Source: Acinetobacter haemolyticus (lineage in GTDB: Bacteria; Pseudomonadota; Gammaproteobacteria; Pseudomonadales; Moraxellaceae). Taken from it: DNA of 64,000 nucleotides. Location of the stretch: assembly GCF_900406815.1 (NCBI RefSeq), contig NZ_OVCN01000017.1, forward strand, positions 16,690-80,689, in the 5' to 3' direction. Both the position numbers and the translations under genes were made by a program. The notes beneath the pieces are model-generated. The model was not told where the DNA came from, did no database searches, and saw nothing but the letters and a program-made list of their open reading frames with translations. Below are positions 57,094 through 64,000 of this stretch, piece after piece. The first letter of the stretch is position 1, and each line of letters begins with the position of its first letter.

Positions 57094-59184
57094 ATGCAAC
57101 GTACACTTGGATTTTGGTCTTGCTTGGGGTTTAGTTTTTTCTCAACAATCACATGGGCAGAAGATCGTACCGCAGTCCTTGAAACCATTCGTATTCAAGC
57201 AGATACAACCCAACAGGATCTGCAGCAAAATAGCAGCGGAACCAAATTCTCCCACGATGTCCTCGACATCCCCTTTAACCGTTCATTTATTTCTCAACAA
57301 GTGCTCGAACAACAAGATGTGCAACGCATAGACGATGCCTTGACCTTGGTCAGCGGTGTATTTCATCAAAATAATTATGGCGGTGGGTTTTGGGATAATT
57401 ACTCCTTTCGAGGTTTTAGTAGTGATCCAAATCTGGGGGCTGCAACCATTCGCAATGGTTTAAGTGTCAATCGCGGCGTAAGTGCTCCCAAAGATATGGT
57501 CAATATCGAGTCATTGGATTTTCTCAAAGGACCGATGGCAGCACTCTATGGTCGTGGAGAAACAGGTGGACTACTCAATATCAACAGTAAGAAACCTGAG
57601 TGGGAAAGCCAAAGCCAGATCAACCTTCGCGCCAATAGCCAAGAACAATATCGCATTAGCCTTGAACATACGGCGCCCATCAATGATGTGCTTGCTTATC
57701 GTTTTGCCGTCGCCCATGAAGACAATCAAAGTTTTCGTGATCATGTTAGTAGTGAACGTTGGTTCTTCTCTCCTCAACTCACATGGAAAATCTCAGACCA
57801 GACCCAACTCGATTTTGACAGCGAATTTACCCAACATTTAGGTACATTTGATCGCGGAGTAAGTACTGTTCAGAAACAGTTTGTGATGAATCCTAAAACC
57901 TTCACGGGTGAACCACGTGATGGTGATATGCGGGTAAAAGACCATTTTTATCAATTGCGTTTAAGCCATGAATTTAATGATGCTTGGAAGCTGAACAGTG
58001 CGCTCAGTTATAAAGATGCGCAAATGGTTGGATTCTCCACCGAACCGCGACGTGTACAAGCCGATGGACGCACTTTGGAGCGCCAACGTCGCTATCGTGA
58101 TTATCAAAGCGAAGATGTGCTGGCACAAACCGAATTACTTGGAGAATTAGACACATCATGGGCACGTCATGAAGTCGTTGTTTCCACAGAATTGGGACAA
58201 TTGGATTACCGCCAATATCAATTACGTCGTAATCATAGTGCGGATCACCCAAATACCATTGATATTTATCAGCCTCACTATGGGCAATCTCTGCCAAGTC
58301 TTGCGACCTTTACCAATACCGATGAGCGACAACGCTATTTCGCCATTAATCTACAAGATCAGATGTTTTTTAATGATCAATGGAGCATCTTGCTGGGTAC
58401 GCGCTTTGATCGAGTCGAACAAAACTTTGAAAATCACCTAAAACAAACTCAGCATAAGCAAAACCTTAACCAAGCCAGCCCACGTCTTGGTGTCAATTTC
58501 AAAGCATCAGATCACTGGTCATTCTATAGTAACTATGGTCGTTCATTTGCGATGAACAGTGGTATGGACCGCAATGGTGAGAACTTTGCCCCAGAAAAAG
58601 GTCAAAGCTATGAAATTGGAAGTAAATATCGAATCAATGACCACAGCCTGCTGAGTGTTGCCTTATTTAAAATGCAAAAGCAGAACGTGCTAACCACAGA
58701 TCCAATCGACAATGGTTTTCAAACTGCTGCAGGTGAAGTCAGCAGTCAAGGTGTTGAACTGGACTTCAACAGCCAATTCACAGATCGCTGGTCACTCAAT
58801 GCCAACTATAGCTATACCGATGCCAAAATCGAGAAAGACCAAGATCTGGTCAAAGGCGCACGCTTGAGCAATATTCCTAAACACCAAGCTTCAATCAGTA
58901 CCAACTATGAGTTTTTACAACAAGCTGCAGTGAAAGCAGGTGTCGGTGCCAACCTGAGCTATGTTGGTGAGCGTAGTGGTCATAATCTAGATAATGGATT
59001 TAATTTACCGAGCTATACCTTGGTCAATTTAAATGCCTATTACGCCCCATCAGATCGCCAGCGTTATCAGTTCAATCTGAACAATCTATTTGATAAGACC
59101 TATTATGTTTCGAGTTATAGTGATGTATGGGTTCAACCGGGTGAACCTTTGAATGCCTCAATATCAGCACAATTCAAATTTTAA
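57094..59184 (+). CDS. TonB-dependent outer-membrane receptor
   Basis: A 696-residue receptor: signal peptide cleaved after TITWAED, plug domain (DIPFNRSFISQQVLEQQ, YSFRGFSSDPNLGAATIRNG, ALYGRGETGGLLNINSKKP) and a 22-strand-type barrel ending in ASISAQFKF with the terminal Phe. The plug sequence resembles siderophore receptors. His-containing loops (RNHSADHPNTIDIYQPHYG) occur. A Zur-like site in its promoter raises the possibility of a zinc or zincophore role. It is not linked to other uptake genes. Confidence 0.9.
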   Translation: MQRTLGFWSCLGFSFFSTITWAEDRTAVLETIRIQADTTQQDLQQNSSGTKFSHDVLDIPFNRSFISQQVLEQQDVQRIDDALTLVSGVFHQNNYGGGFWDNYSFRGFSSDPNLGAATIRNGLSVNRGVSAPKDMVNIESLDFLKGPMAALYGRGETGGLLNINSKKPEWESQSQINLRANSQEQYRISLEHTAPINDVLAYRFAVAHEDNQSFRDHVSSERWFFSPQLTWKISDQTQLDFDSEFTQHLGTFDRGVSTVQKQFVMNPKTFTGEPRDGDMRVKDHFYQLRLSHEFNDAWKLNSALSYKDAQMVGFSTEPRRVQADGRTLERQRRYRDYQSEDVLAQTELLGELDTSWARHEVVVSTELGQLDYRQYQLRRNHSADHPNTIDIYQPHYGQSLPSLATFTNTDERQRYFAINLQDQMFFNDQWSILLGTRFDRVEQNFENHLKQTQHKQNLNQASPRLGVNFKASDHWSFYSNYGRSFAMNSGMDRNGENFAPEKGQSYEIGSKYRINDHSLLSVALFKMQKQNVLTTDPIDNGFQTAAGEVSSQGVELDFNSQFTDRWSLNANYSYTDAKIEKDQDLVKGARLSNIPKHQASISTNYEFLQQAAVKAGVGANLSYVGERSGHNLDNGFNLPSYTLVNLNAYYAPSDRQRYQFNLNNLFDKTYYVSSYSDVWVQPGEPLNASISAQFKF

Positions 59185-59191
59185 TCGATAT

Positions 59192-59216
59192 GGCTCAGCC
59201 CACTGAGGGCTGAGTC
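59192..59216. terminator. Hairpin between the TonB receptor and RraB genes
   Basis: CTCAGCCC (59194-59201) pairs with GGGCTGAG (59207-59214), extended by two more pairs including a G-U. The short T-rich stretch after it makes termination on the plus strand likely; it could also serve the convergent RraB gene. Confidence 0.6.
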
Positions 59217-59231
59217 ACATTTTATCCATGC

Positions 59232-59597
59232 TTATTCATCTTCGTCATAGATATAGCTCATACAACCCCAACCGTCGTACTCACCTGAAAATTCTTGTGC
59301 GATACGTACCATCCACTCTTCTAGATCAGCAATATCTTCATATTCCAGCATCATATTGACGTGTACATTTAACACCCACATATCGGAACCATCTGAATGT
59401 AGCTCTTCTTGATAGAGGGAGATTTTTTGTTCTTGGTGTAAAAGATGTAGAGCACATTTTTCAACCTGTTCTTGTTTTTCAAACACGATTGAAAATTCAA
59501 CCTCATGCGGCTCACTTAGGTCATTCCCATCTTCAACCATTTGCCACAGTACATTGCCATTATCATCATCTGGAAATTGGTCATAATCGCGTGTCAT
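59232..59597 (-). CDS. RraB-like ribonuclease E inhibitor family protein
   Basis: A 121-residue acidic protein with no membrane segment. The start TRDYDQFPDDDNGNVLWQM, the EPHEVEFSIVFEKQEQVEKC beta-strand and the EFSGEYDGWGC segment match the RraB family (DUF695/RraB type), of which E. coli RraB inhibits RNase E. The regulatory role in Acinetobacter is not established. AAGGATAT precedes the ATG. Confidence 0.83.
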   Translation of the reverse strand: MTRDYDQFPDDDNGNVLWQMVEDGNDLSEPHEVEFSIVFEKQEQVEKCALHLLHQEQKISLYQEELHSDGSDMWVLNVHVNMMLEYEDIADLEEWMVRIAQEFSGEYDGWGCMSYIYDEDE

Positions 59598-59722
59598 AAG
59601 AATATCCTTTGTTATGTTCTCTAGTTAATGTTTGGCTATAGATTAACCTATTTTTATGTCAGTTTTTAGACGCGTTAATATAATAATTGTAGCGAGCGCT
59701 CCCGCTAAATGATCCCCATAAA

Positions 59723-60208
59723 TTAGTTTATCTGGAGATCATATTCGATTGATAACACCACTTGATCTAAGCATCGGATACCGTTTTCAAAAATAGGTTC
59801 GGGATAGTTTTGAAAGACATTGCGCTCGATATGGGACATACGAAAACCACATTTTTGATACAGCGCCAATTGATCAAGGCTAGAGTTGCCCGTTTTTATC
59901 CATAAAGTTTGAATGCTAGACTGCTGCAAAGCGCCAACCACATACAAAATCAATGTCTTGGCTAAACCTTGTCCCTGCTGACTTGGATCAACCGAAAGAT
60001 TTTTTATTTCGGCTTGATCCACATTCTGAATCAAACAAAGCTGAGCAATAATTTGATCTTGCTCATTTATCATCACAAAAATATCCGCCTGTAACAGATA
60101 AGTCGAGATCACAGCCCAATCCGGATCTGCTGCGAACAAAAGTGGCTTAAGTTGTGCTTGTTGTAGTTCTGTCAACTCAAGCCATGTACGATGCTGGACT
60201 GGATACAT
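59723..60208 (-). CDS. GNAT-family N-acetyltransferase
   Basis: A 161-residue acetyltransferase with the acetyl-CoA loop SVDPSQQGQGLAKTLILYV near residue 88 and the C-terminal LYQKCGFRMSHIERN motif. The acceptor substrate cannot be predicted. A clear AAAAGGAG site precedes the ATG. It lies 22 bp after the rluA stop, so it may be co-transcribed with rluA. Confidence 0.87.
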   Translation of the reverse strand: MYPVQHRTWLELTELQQAQLKPLLFAADPDWAVISTYLLQADIFVMINEQDQIIAQLCLIQNVDQAEIKNLSVDPSQQGQGLAKTLILYVVGALQQSSIQTLWIKTGNSSLDQLALYQKCGFRMSHIERNVFQNYPEPIFENGIRCLDQVVLSIEYDLQIN

Positions 60209-60230
60209 GATTGCTCCTTTTGGCGAAGGC

Positions 60231-60896
60231 CTAGAATCTTACCTCAGCGTGAATTTCTATGTTTTGCTGATGAAAAGGATGCTGAAAAGCCAGATACGCT
60301 GCATGGAGTGCCATTCGTTTCAAATGGAATTTAGCAGGTTCGGGATGATACAATTTATCCCCCATAATCGGGTGACCAATATGCATCATGTGAACGCGTA
60401 GCTGATGTGAGCGTCCTGTCACTGGCTCTAAACGAACGCGGCTCTGATCCGTTTCTGCATCGTAATGCAACGATTGGTATAGGGTCTTCGCTGGTTTGCC
60501 CAATTCAAAATGAACCATCTGACGCGGGCGATTCTCCCAATCGGTAATCAGTGGCACCTCGACACTGCCCTCAGCTTGAATCTTTCCCTGTACTAATGCC
60601 TCATAATATTTTTTGACTGTCCGTGCCTGAAACATTTTGCTGACTGCCACTTCCGCATCACGATGTTTGGCAAACATCAGTAAACCTGATGTTGCCATAT
60701 CCAAACGATGCGTCACTTTGGCAAATGGATATTTGTCTAACACACGTAAATAAGCACTATCTTGATGCTCTGGTAAGCGCCCCATAACCGACAACAAACC
60801 CGCTGGTTTATTTACCACAACCAAATCATCATCTTCATAAAGGATGTCTAAAGGTTGCTGCGGTGGTGTATAAATAAAATTGTCGTTGAGCGCCAT
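60231..60896 (-). CDS. rluA: RNA pseudouridine synthase RluA
   Basis: Makes pseudouridine at 23S rRNA U746 and tRNA U32 in E. coli. The 221-residue length equals RluA, and motifs match that member: NKPAGLLSVMGRLPEH near 36, the catalytic HRLDMATSGLLMF near 66, and PVTGRSHQLRVHMMHIGHPI near 160. There is no S4 domain, which separates it from RluC/RluD. The ATG at 60896 is chosen over a TTG at 60905. Confidence 0.93.
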   Translation of the reverse strand: MALNDNFIYTPPQQPLDILYEDDDLVVVNKPAGLLSVMGRLPEHQDSAYLRVLDKYPFAKVTHRLDMATSGLLMFAKHRDAEVAVSKMFQARTVKKYYEALVQGKIQAEGSVEVPLITDWENRPRQMVHFELGKPAKTLYQSLHYDAETDQSRVRLEPVTGRSHQLRVHMMHIGHPIMGDKLYHPEPAKFHLKRMALHAAYLAFQHPFHQQNIEIHAEVRF

Positions 60897-61047
60897 GCAG
60901 ATCAAAATAGTCGAAGAGAAAATCAGCGCAAATCATAAAGAAATTTAGACAATACCGCAAAAGCATTTCTTCTACCAAATAAACAAAGATCTGGTTGAGG
61001 TTTCACGTGAAACCACAGCTTATTCAACTGAATTTAAATTGATTTAA

Positions 61048-61827
61048 TTAGGTCAAAACCTGTAGTTCAGGCTGATCATCCAATTTGAAAAAAGGCAATA
61101 ACAATGCCTCCATATTATAAAACCCTTTCGGTTTATCTTTTAGATTTTCGATGGCAAATAAAATACCGTTGCCAAAAGCTTCACGGGTGATGGATTCGTG
61201 TTTTAGTCGCACCGTTTGAAATGGAAAACCAAATAAGATTTCATGTACCCCGACAATCCCGCCTGCCCGTACAGATTTAATGCTTTCTTCAGGCAGATCA
61301 AGCTCTCGGGTAATAACTTTGGCCGTCCCTGAAACCTCAGGTTTCGCCTTAAAATGTTCTTCAATCACATCAATATCTGTGTCGGGTGCAATATTTTTCA
61401 AAATCTTTGCTGCAAGAATGACAAAATTGATCCCAAGGGTAATATTAGGTGAATGTAGGACACAGGTTTGCATCGCAAGCCGTTTAAGCTGGTGAATCCT
61501 TTTTTCAGGATATTGAGACACCGCACTGATAATCGTGATACCGCGTCTCGCTGCTTCCTCAGCATAGTAGTCCAATCCATTTTCCGAGGAAAAATCCACA
61601 ATAATATCAACTGGATAATGATCTAAAAGTGCAACTATAGAAAATTCATCTTTTGAAAAAATATGACTTGGTTCATCTGATTCTATTCCTAAGAGATCAG
61701 CAACCGATTGTTGTTCCAACTGTTTTGATTGACGGATAACCCATTGTAAATTGGTCTTTTTCGACTCTAATAATACTGATGCAACTGCACGGCCTGTTTT
61801 ACCAAAGCCAATAATACCCACTTTCAT
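61048..61827 (-). CDS. DapB-like dihydrodipicolinate reductase family protein
   Basis: A 259-residue NAD(P)-dependent reductase of the DapB fold. The N-terminal Rossmann motif is VGIIGFGKTGRAV. The catalytic stretch, in E. coli DapB EGHHRHKVDAPSGTA, reads EEHFKAKPEVSGTAK here: His158 and Lys162 are kept, the second His is Phe159, and the loop is one residue shorter with Pro163-Glu164. The biosynthetic dapB of Acinetobacter normally sits near carAB or dnaJ and is not in this window, so this is probably a paralogue with an altered substrate. It is not in an operon. Confidence 0.8.
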   Translation of the reverse strand: MKVGIIGFGKTGRAVASVLLESKKTNLQWVIRQSKQLEQQSVADLLGIESDEPSHIFSKDEFSIVALLDHYPVDIIVDFSSENGLDYYAEEAARRGITIISAVSQYPEKRIHQLKRLAMQTCVLHSPNITLGINFVILAAKILKNIAPDTDIDVIEEHFKAKPEVSGTAKVITRELDLPEESIKSVRAGGIVGVHEILFGFPFQTVRLKHESITREAFGNGILFAIENLKDKPKGFYNMEALLLPFFKLDDQPELQVLT

Positions 61828-62135
61828 TTGAATTGTCCTTTCATGCATTTGAGGGCTTCCTAACATCCCCCCAACCGAGATTTATCAGATCACAAGATTC
61901 ATCTCATAAATTGTGTAAATACCCTCCAAAACACTAAAGTCAGGCTCAAACTAGCAACTCAATTTGACCCTGTCAATCAAGTAAAGCATGTTAAAAGTAA
62001 ACTTACACAGCATAACCATTTGAAAATTATATATTTATTAAAATGTCACATTATATGTAGTCGATAGAAGATTTAAAGAATCAATAATTTATTTTGAACA
62101 AAGACGAAGAAATTAGAATCTGAGGGAAGTTAAGC
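61828..62135. other. Gap upstream of the DapB-like gene
   Basis: It holds the promoter of the DapB-like gene, with a TTGAC-CCT-GTCAA inverted repeat at 61964-61976 that overlaps a possible -35 (TTGACA on the minus strand). No coding frame is supported. Confidence 0.4.
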
Positions 62136-62177
62136 TTTTTAGTTTTTAGTTTTTAGTTTTTAGTTTTTAGTTTTTAG
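62136..62177. repeat. (TTTTTAG)6 heptanucleotide tandem repeat
   Basis: Six perfect TTTTTAG units run from 62136 to 62177, followed by a partial TTTCAG. Its position in a gene-poor gap suggests a slippage-prone tract without coding role. Confidence 0.9.
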
Positions 62178-62185
62178 TTTCAGAA

Positions 62186-62557
62186 TTTTGAGGGTATCAA
62201 GGGAAAACATGTTGTTTACTTCAACACCTATGACTTTGTAAGCCATAACCTTTGCCTATAAACTTTTGATCTATAGCGTCCTAAGCCGAATCGAGACCTT
62301 TTGGGTTCGTACACACTTGCTTTGTAAGCATCGGTGCATGCTACTCTTTTCGATCCCTTTCACACCCTTGAGACATAGTTTAGGCAGATCGATGTGGGAT
62401 TGTTTTGCTAAAAACCAAAAGATTTTTTATGTTTTTAGAAACAATTTCTGATCAATGCTTAAATATTGGAAATATTTCCCATAGCTATTAAAAATATCAG
62501 ATTTATATTCCGATATATTCAAATTTACATGTGTATTTTTTCATTGAGACATTAAAA
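62186..62557. other. Non-coding segment with short hairpins
   Basis: The segment has several small stem-loops, such as TGCTT-TGT-AAGCA (62320-62332) and GCATCGGTGCATGC (62328-62341). A 61-codon open frame (62266-62451) has no ribosome binding site and is rejected. It may be a mobile-like intergenic repeat; I recognise no named element. Confidence 0.35.
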
Positions 62558-63445
62558 TTATGCCCAAATCACCATAATCGCGGCAACAATCACCAGCCAT
62601 AAGCCCAAATGATCTGTTCTTGCTAATTTTTCTTTAAAGAAAAATGCCGAGATGAGTAAGCTAAATAAAATCTCAATCTGACCGAGCGTTTTCACAATCG
62701 CCACCGTTTGCATACTCATTGCACTGAACCAACCCAATGAAGCAAGGAAACTGCAAACACTGACCTTAAAGGTGAGTCCCAATCGTTGCCACATTTTATA
62801 TAAGGTCTGACGACTAAAAATACACAGATATATCAACATAATGATGCACTGGAAGCTAATTAAGCTACACAGTACCCACGCCGCGCGATGGAGAAATGGC
62901 AGCATGCCGAGTTCTAAACTGGCTTCACGGACTAACAATGAGGTAATCGCAAAACATAACCCACTACCTAAGCCAATCATGAGTGTTTTGATTGAAAGTT
63001 CGGTGTGTTGCCGTCCTTTACTCAGTAAAAATACTGCCACTGCGCCAATCGAAACGCCCACCCATCCCCAAGCGGTTAAATGCTCTTGTAAGAACAACAC
63101 ACCAACCAATGCCGCTAAGATTGCTTCACTTTTGGCAAGTCCGACCCCAATGGCATAGTTCTTTTGTTGAAATAATTTGACCATTAAAGCGGTTGCATAG
63201 ATTTGGCTCACCCCAGCAATCACCACATAGAACCAAAATTTATGGGTGAAGCTGACTTCGCTCGTCACAGGTTGTTGGTTATAGAGAAAAGCCAAATAAC
63301 TAAAGGCAAAGATTGGTGCAAATAGAAATCTTGCCAGTGTTGTGCCATAGACATCGACGGCGGTACTGAGTTGTTTTTGAAATGCGTTGCGCCATGCCTG
63401 CATAAATGCAGCCATCAAGGTAAATAAAATCCAAGTAAAAGTCAT
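62558..63445 (-). CDS. EamA/DMT-family transporter
   Basis: A 295-residue protein with ten helices in two EamA repeats (TLMAAFMQAWRNAFQKQL at the start, VGLAKSEAILAALVGVLFL near 97, IVKTLGQIEILFSLLISAFF near 248). Substrate unknown. It is distinct from the EamA protein at 2623, with only family-level similarity visible. It is isolated, with a terminator for another gene 120 bp upstream. Confidence 0.85.
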   Translation of the reverse strand: MTFTWILFTLMAAFMQAWRNAFQKQLSTAVDVYGTTLARFLFAPIFAFSYLAFLYNQQPVTSEVSFTHKFWFYVVIAGVSQIYATALMVKLFQQKNYAIGVGLAKSEAILAALVGVLFLQEHLTAWGWVGVSIGAVAVFLLSKGRQHTELSIKTLMIGLGSGLCFAITSLLVREASLELGMLPFLHRAAWVLCSLISFQCIIMLIYLCIFSRQTLYKMWQRLGLTFKVSVCSFLASLGWFSAMSMQTVAIVKTLGQIEILFSLLISAFFFKEKLARTDHLGLWLVIVAAIMVIWA

Positions 63446-63564
63446 AACGGCGAATGCACATTCAAAATATGCATGTAATTTACTCGCTTGAGGATTATTT
63501 TTCGAGCTTTGAATTGGATAAATTATTTGCTGGTATAGCTCGCTCTCTTATTTTCACTCACAAA

Positions 63565-63590
63565 AAAGCCCTATCGAGTGATAGGGCTTT
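63565..63590 (-). terminator. Terminator of the zinc-ribbon gene
   Basis: AAAGCCCTATC (63565-63575) pairs with GATAGGGCTTT (63580-63590) around GAGT. The A-tract before it becomes a U-tract on the minus strand. It lies 36 bp after the zinc-ribbon stop. Confidence 0.88.
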
Positions 63591-63626
63591 CTTCAAAACA
63601 GCGGATAACTGTTTGGTGTCTGCGGC

Positions 63627-63770
63627 TTAAGCAATCTTACTGTTAAATTGATTGCCAAGGCATTTGGTACACGGAGGTAAACGATCAGTACCAATTTCTA
63701 AATAAGTGCGATGTCCGCATTGGACACAAAAATAGAAGCCAGTTCCAGGTCTTTCGCCAGCAGTAACCAT
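63627..63770 (-). CDS. 47-residue zinc-ribbon protein
   Basis: A short gene read from ATG at 63770 to TAA at 63627. The product has a rubredoxin-like zinc ribbon: FYFCVQCGHRTYLE near residue 15 and LPPCTKCLGNQFN near 34, giving two CxxC knuckles. The start reads MVTAGERPGTGFYF. A GGAGA ribosome binding site is placed correctly. A dedicated terminator follows. The function is unknown; such ribbons are widespread single-domain proteins in Acinetobacter. Confidence 0.85.
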   Translation of the reverse strand: MVTAGERPGTGFYFCVQCGHRTYLEIGTDRLPPCTKCLGNQFNSKIA

Positions 63771-63896
63771 CTTTGTTCTCCATAGATTTTAGAAATGGTT
63801 CATATACTATAGCGTGATAGTTTTGATTATTTATTGACCTTTCTGACAGACAATCATAGCTTTTTTGCTAAGTAATTAGTTTTTCTATTTGTATCC

Positions 63897-64000
63897 TATC
63901 AGTATCAGTATCAGTATCAGTATCAGTATCAGTATCAGTATCAGTATCAGTATCAGTATCAGTATCAGTATCAGTATCAGTATCAGTATCAGTATCAGTA
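63897..64000. repeat. Hexanucleotide microsatellite (TATCAG)n, runs off the window
   Basis: From 63897 to the end, TATCAG is repeated 17.3 times without a mismatch; the tract continues outside. All three plus frames (Tyr-Gln, Ile-Ser, Ser-Val) and two of three minus frames (Asp-Thr, Leu-Ile) are open through it. The Asp-Thr minus frame exits the repeat as DRIQIEKLIT and stops at 63868-63870, so the tract could be the 3' end of a gene starting outside the window. Confidence 0.95.

Noticed and set aside
62266..62451. 61-codon open frame in the gap before the second EamA gene
   Set aside because: No ribosome binding site, Cys/His/Phe-rich random-looking product and overlap with stem-loop sequence; not supported as a gene.
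63897..64000. Possible CRISPR array
   Set aside because: The repeats are contiguous 6-mers without spacers; it is a microsatellite.

Overview
The window is a gene-dense stretch of a gammaproteobacterial chromosome, almost certainly Acinetobacter. The base composition is moderately AT-rich. Diagnostic neighbourhoods are atpIBEFHAGDC followed by a divergent znuA / zur-znuC-znuB locus, a folate-independent methionine synthase pair (MesD with MesX/DUF1852), and mmsAB-type valine catabolism next to a cycA-ridA-alr-dadA-lrp D-alanine locus. I see no integrase, transposase, phage gene, CRISPR array or toxin-antitoxin pair. The content reads as core and soft-core chromosome with a few poorly described genes.

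Layout. 1-2250: end of a LysM-type gene, dprA (natural transformation) and tsaC (tRNA t6A). 2600-6450: an EamA exporter, then a TetR regulator divergent from an MFS efflux gene with an AraC regulator behind it. 6560-10740: BtuE-like peroxidase, a lipoprotein, a 717-residue unknown protein with a nuclease-like core and a glycine zipper, and a DUF2846 lipoprotein. 10860-18125: the complete ATP synthase operon on the minus strand, with a good promoter and a terminator. 18200-21380: zinc uptake with a Zur box. 21390-28600: LysE exporter, Dyp peroxidase, argS, SPOR protein, GST, OsmC, pirin, DUF2798. 28745-31484: flavin reductase, mesD, mesX. 31880-40650: Sel1 protein, guaA, DUF445, YgiW, DoxX, DedA, LysE, lipoprotein, ParA, SirB, BolA. 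40844-41040: two identical tRNA-Gly(GCC) genes. 41098-50750: an MHS transporter and a valine/isobutyrate degradation cluster with a divergent LysR regulator. 50823-55823: D-alanine/L-alanine metabolism. 55866-59184: a DUF1624 membrane protein divergent from a TonB-dependent receptor. 59232-63770: RraB, GNAT, RluA, a divergent DapB-like protein, an EamA transporter and a 47-residue zinc-ribbon protein. The window ends inside a hexanucleotide microsatellite.

How the genes work together. The mms cluster covers isobutyryl-CoA to propionyl-CoA (acyl-CoA dehydrogenase, enoyl-CoA hydratase, HIB-CoA hydrolase, MmsB, MmsA), plus an acyl-CoA ligase and a carboxylate-type permease. CycA, alanine racemase, DadA, RidA and an Lrp regulator form a D-alanine uptake and oxidation module. 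Zur-ZnuABC is zinc homeostasis. A second Zur-like palindrome sits in front of the TonB receptor at 57094, suggesting that this receptor, which resembles siderophore receptors, may belong to the zinc regulon.

The most interesting points are the unknown 717-residue protein, the Zur-like site at the TonB receptor, the MesX-MesD-flavin reductase group with a hairpin before the reductase, the hairpin-rich 3' region of guaA, the DapB paralogue with an altered catalytic motif, and the (TATCAG)n tract. None is proven to be a new system from sequence alone.
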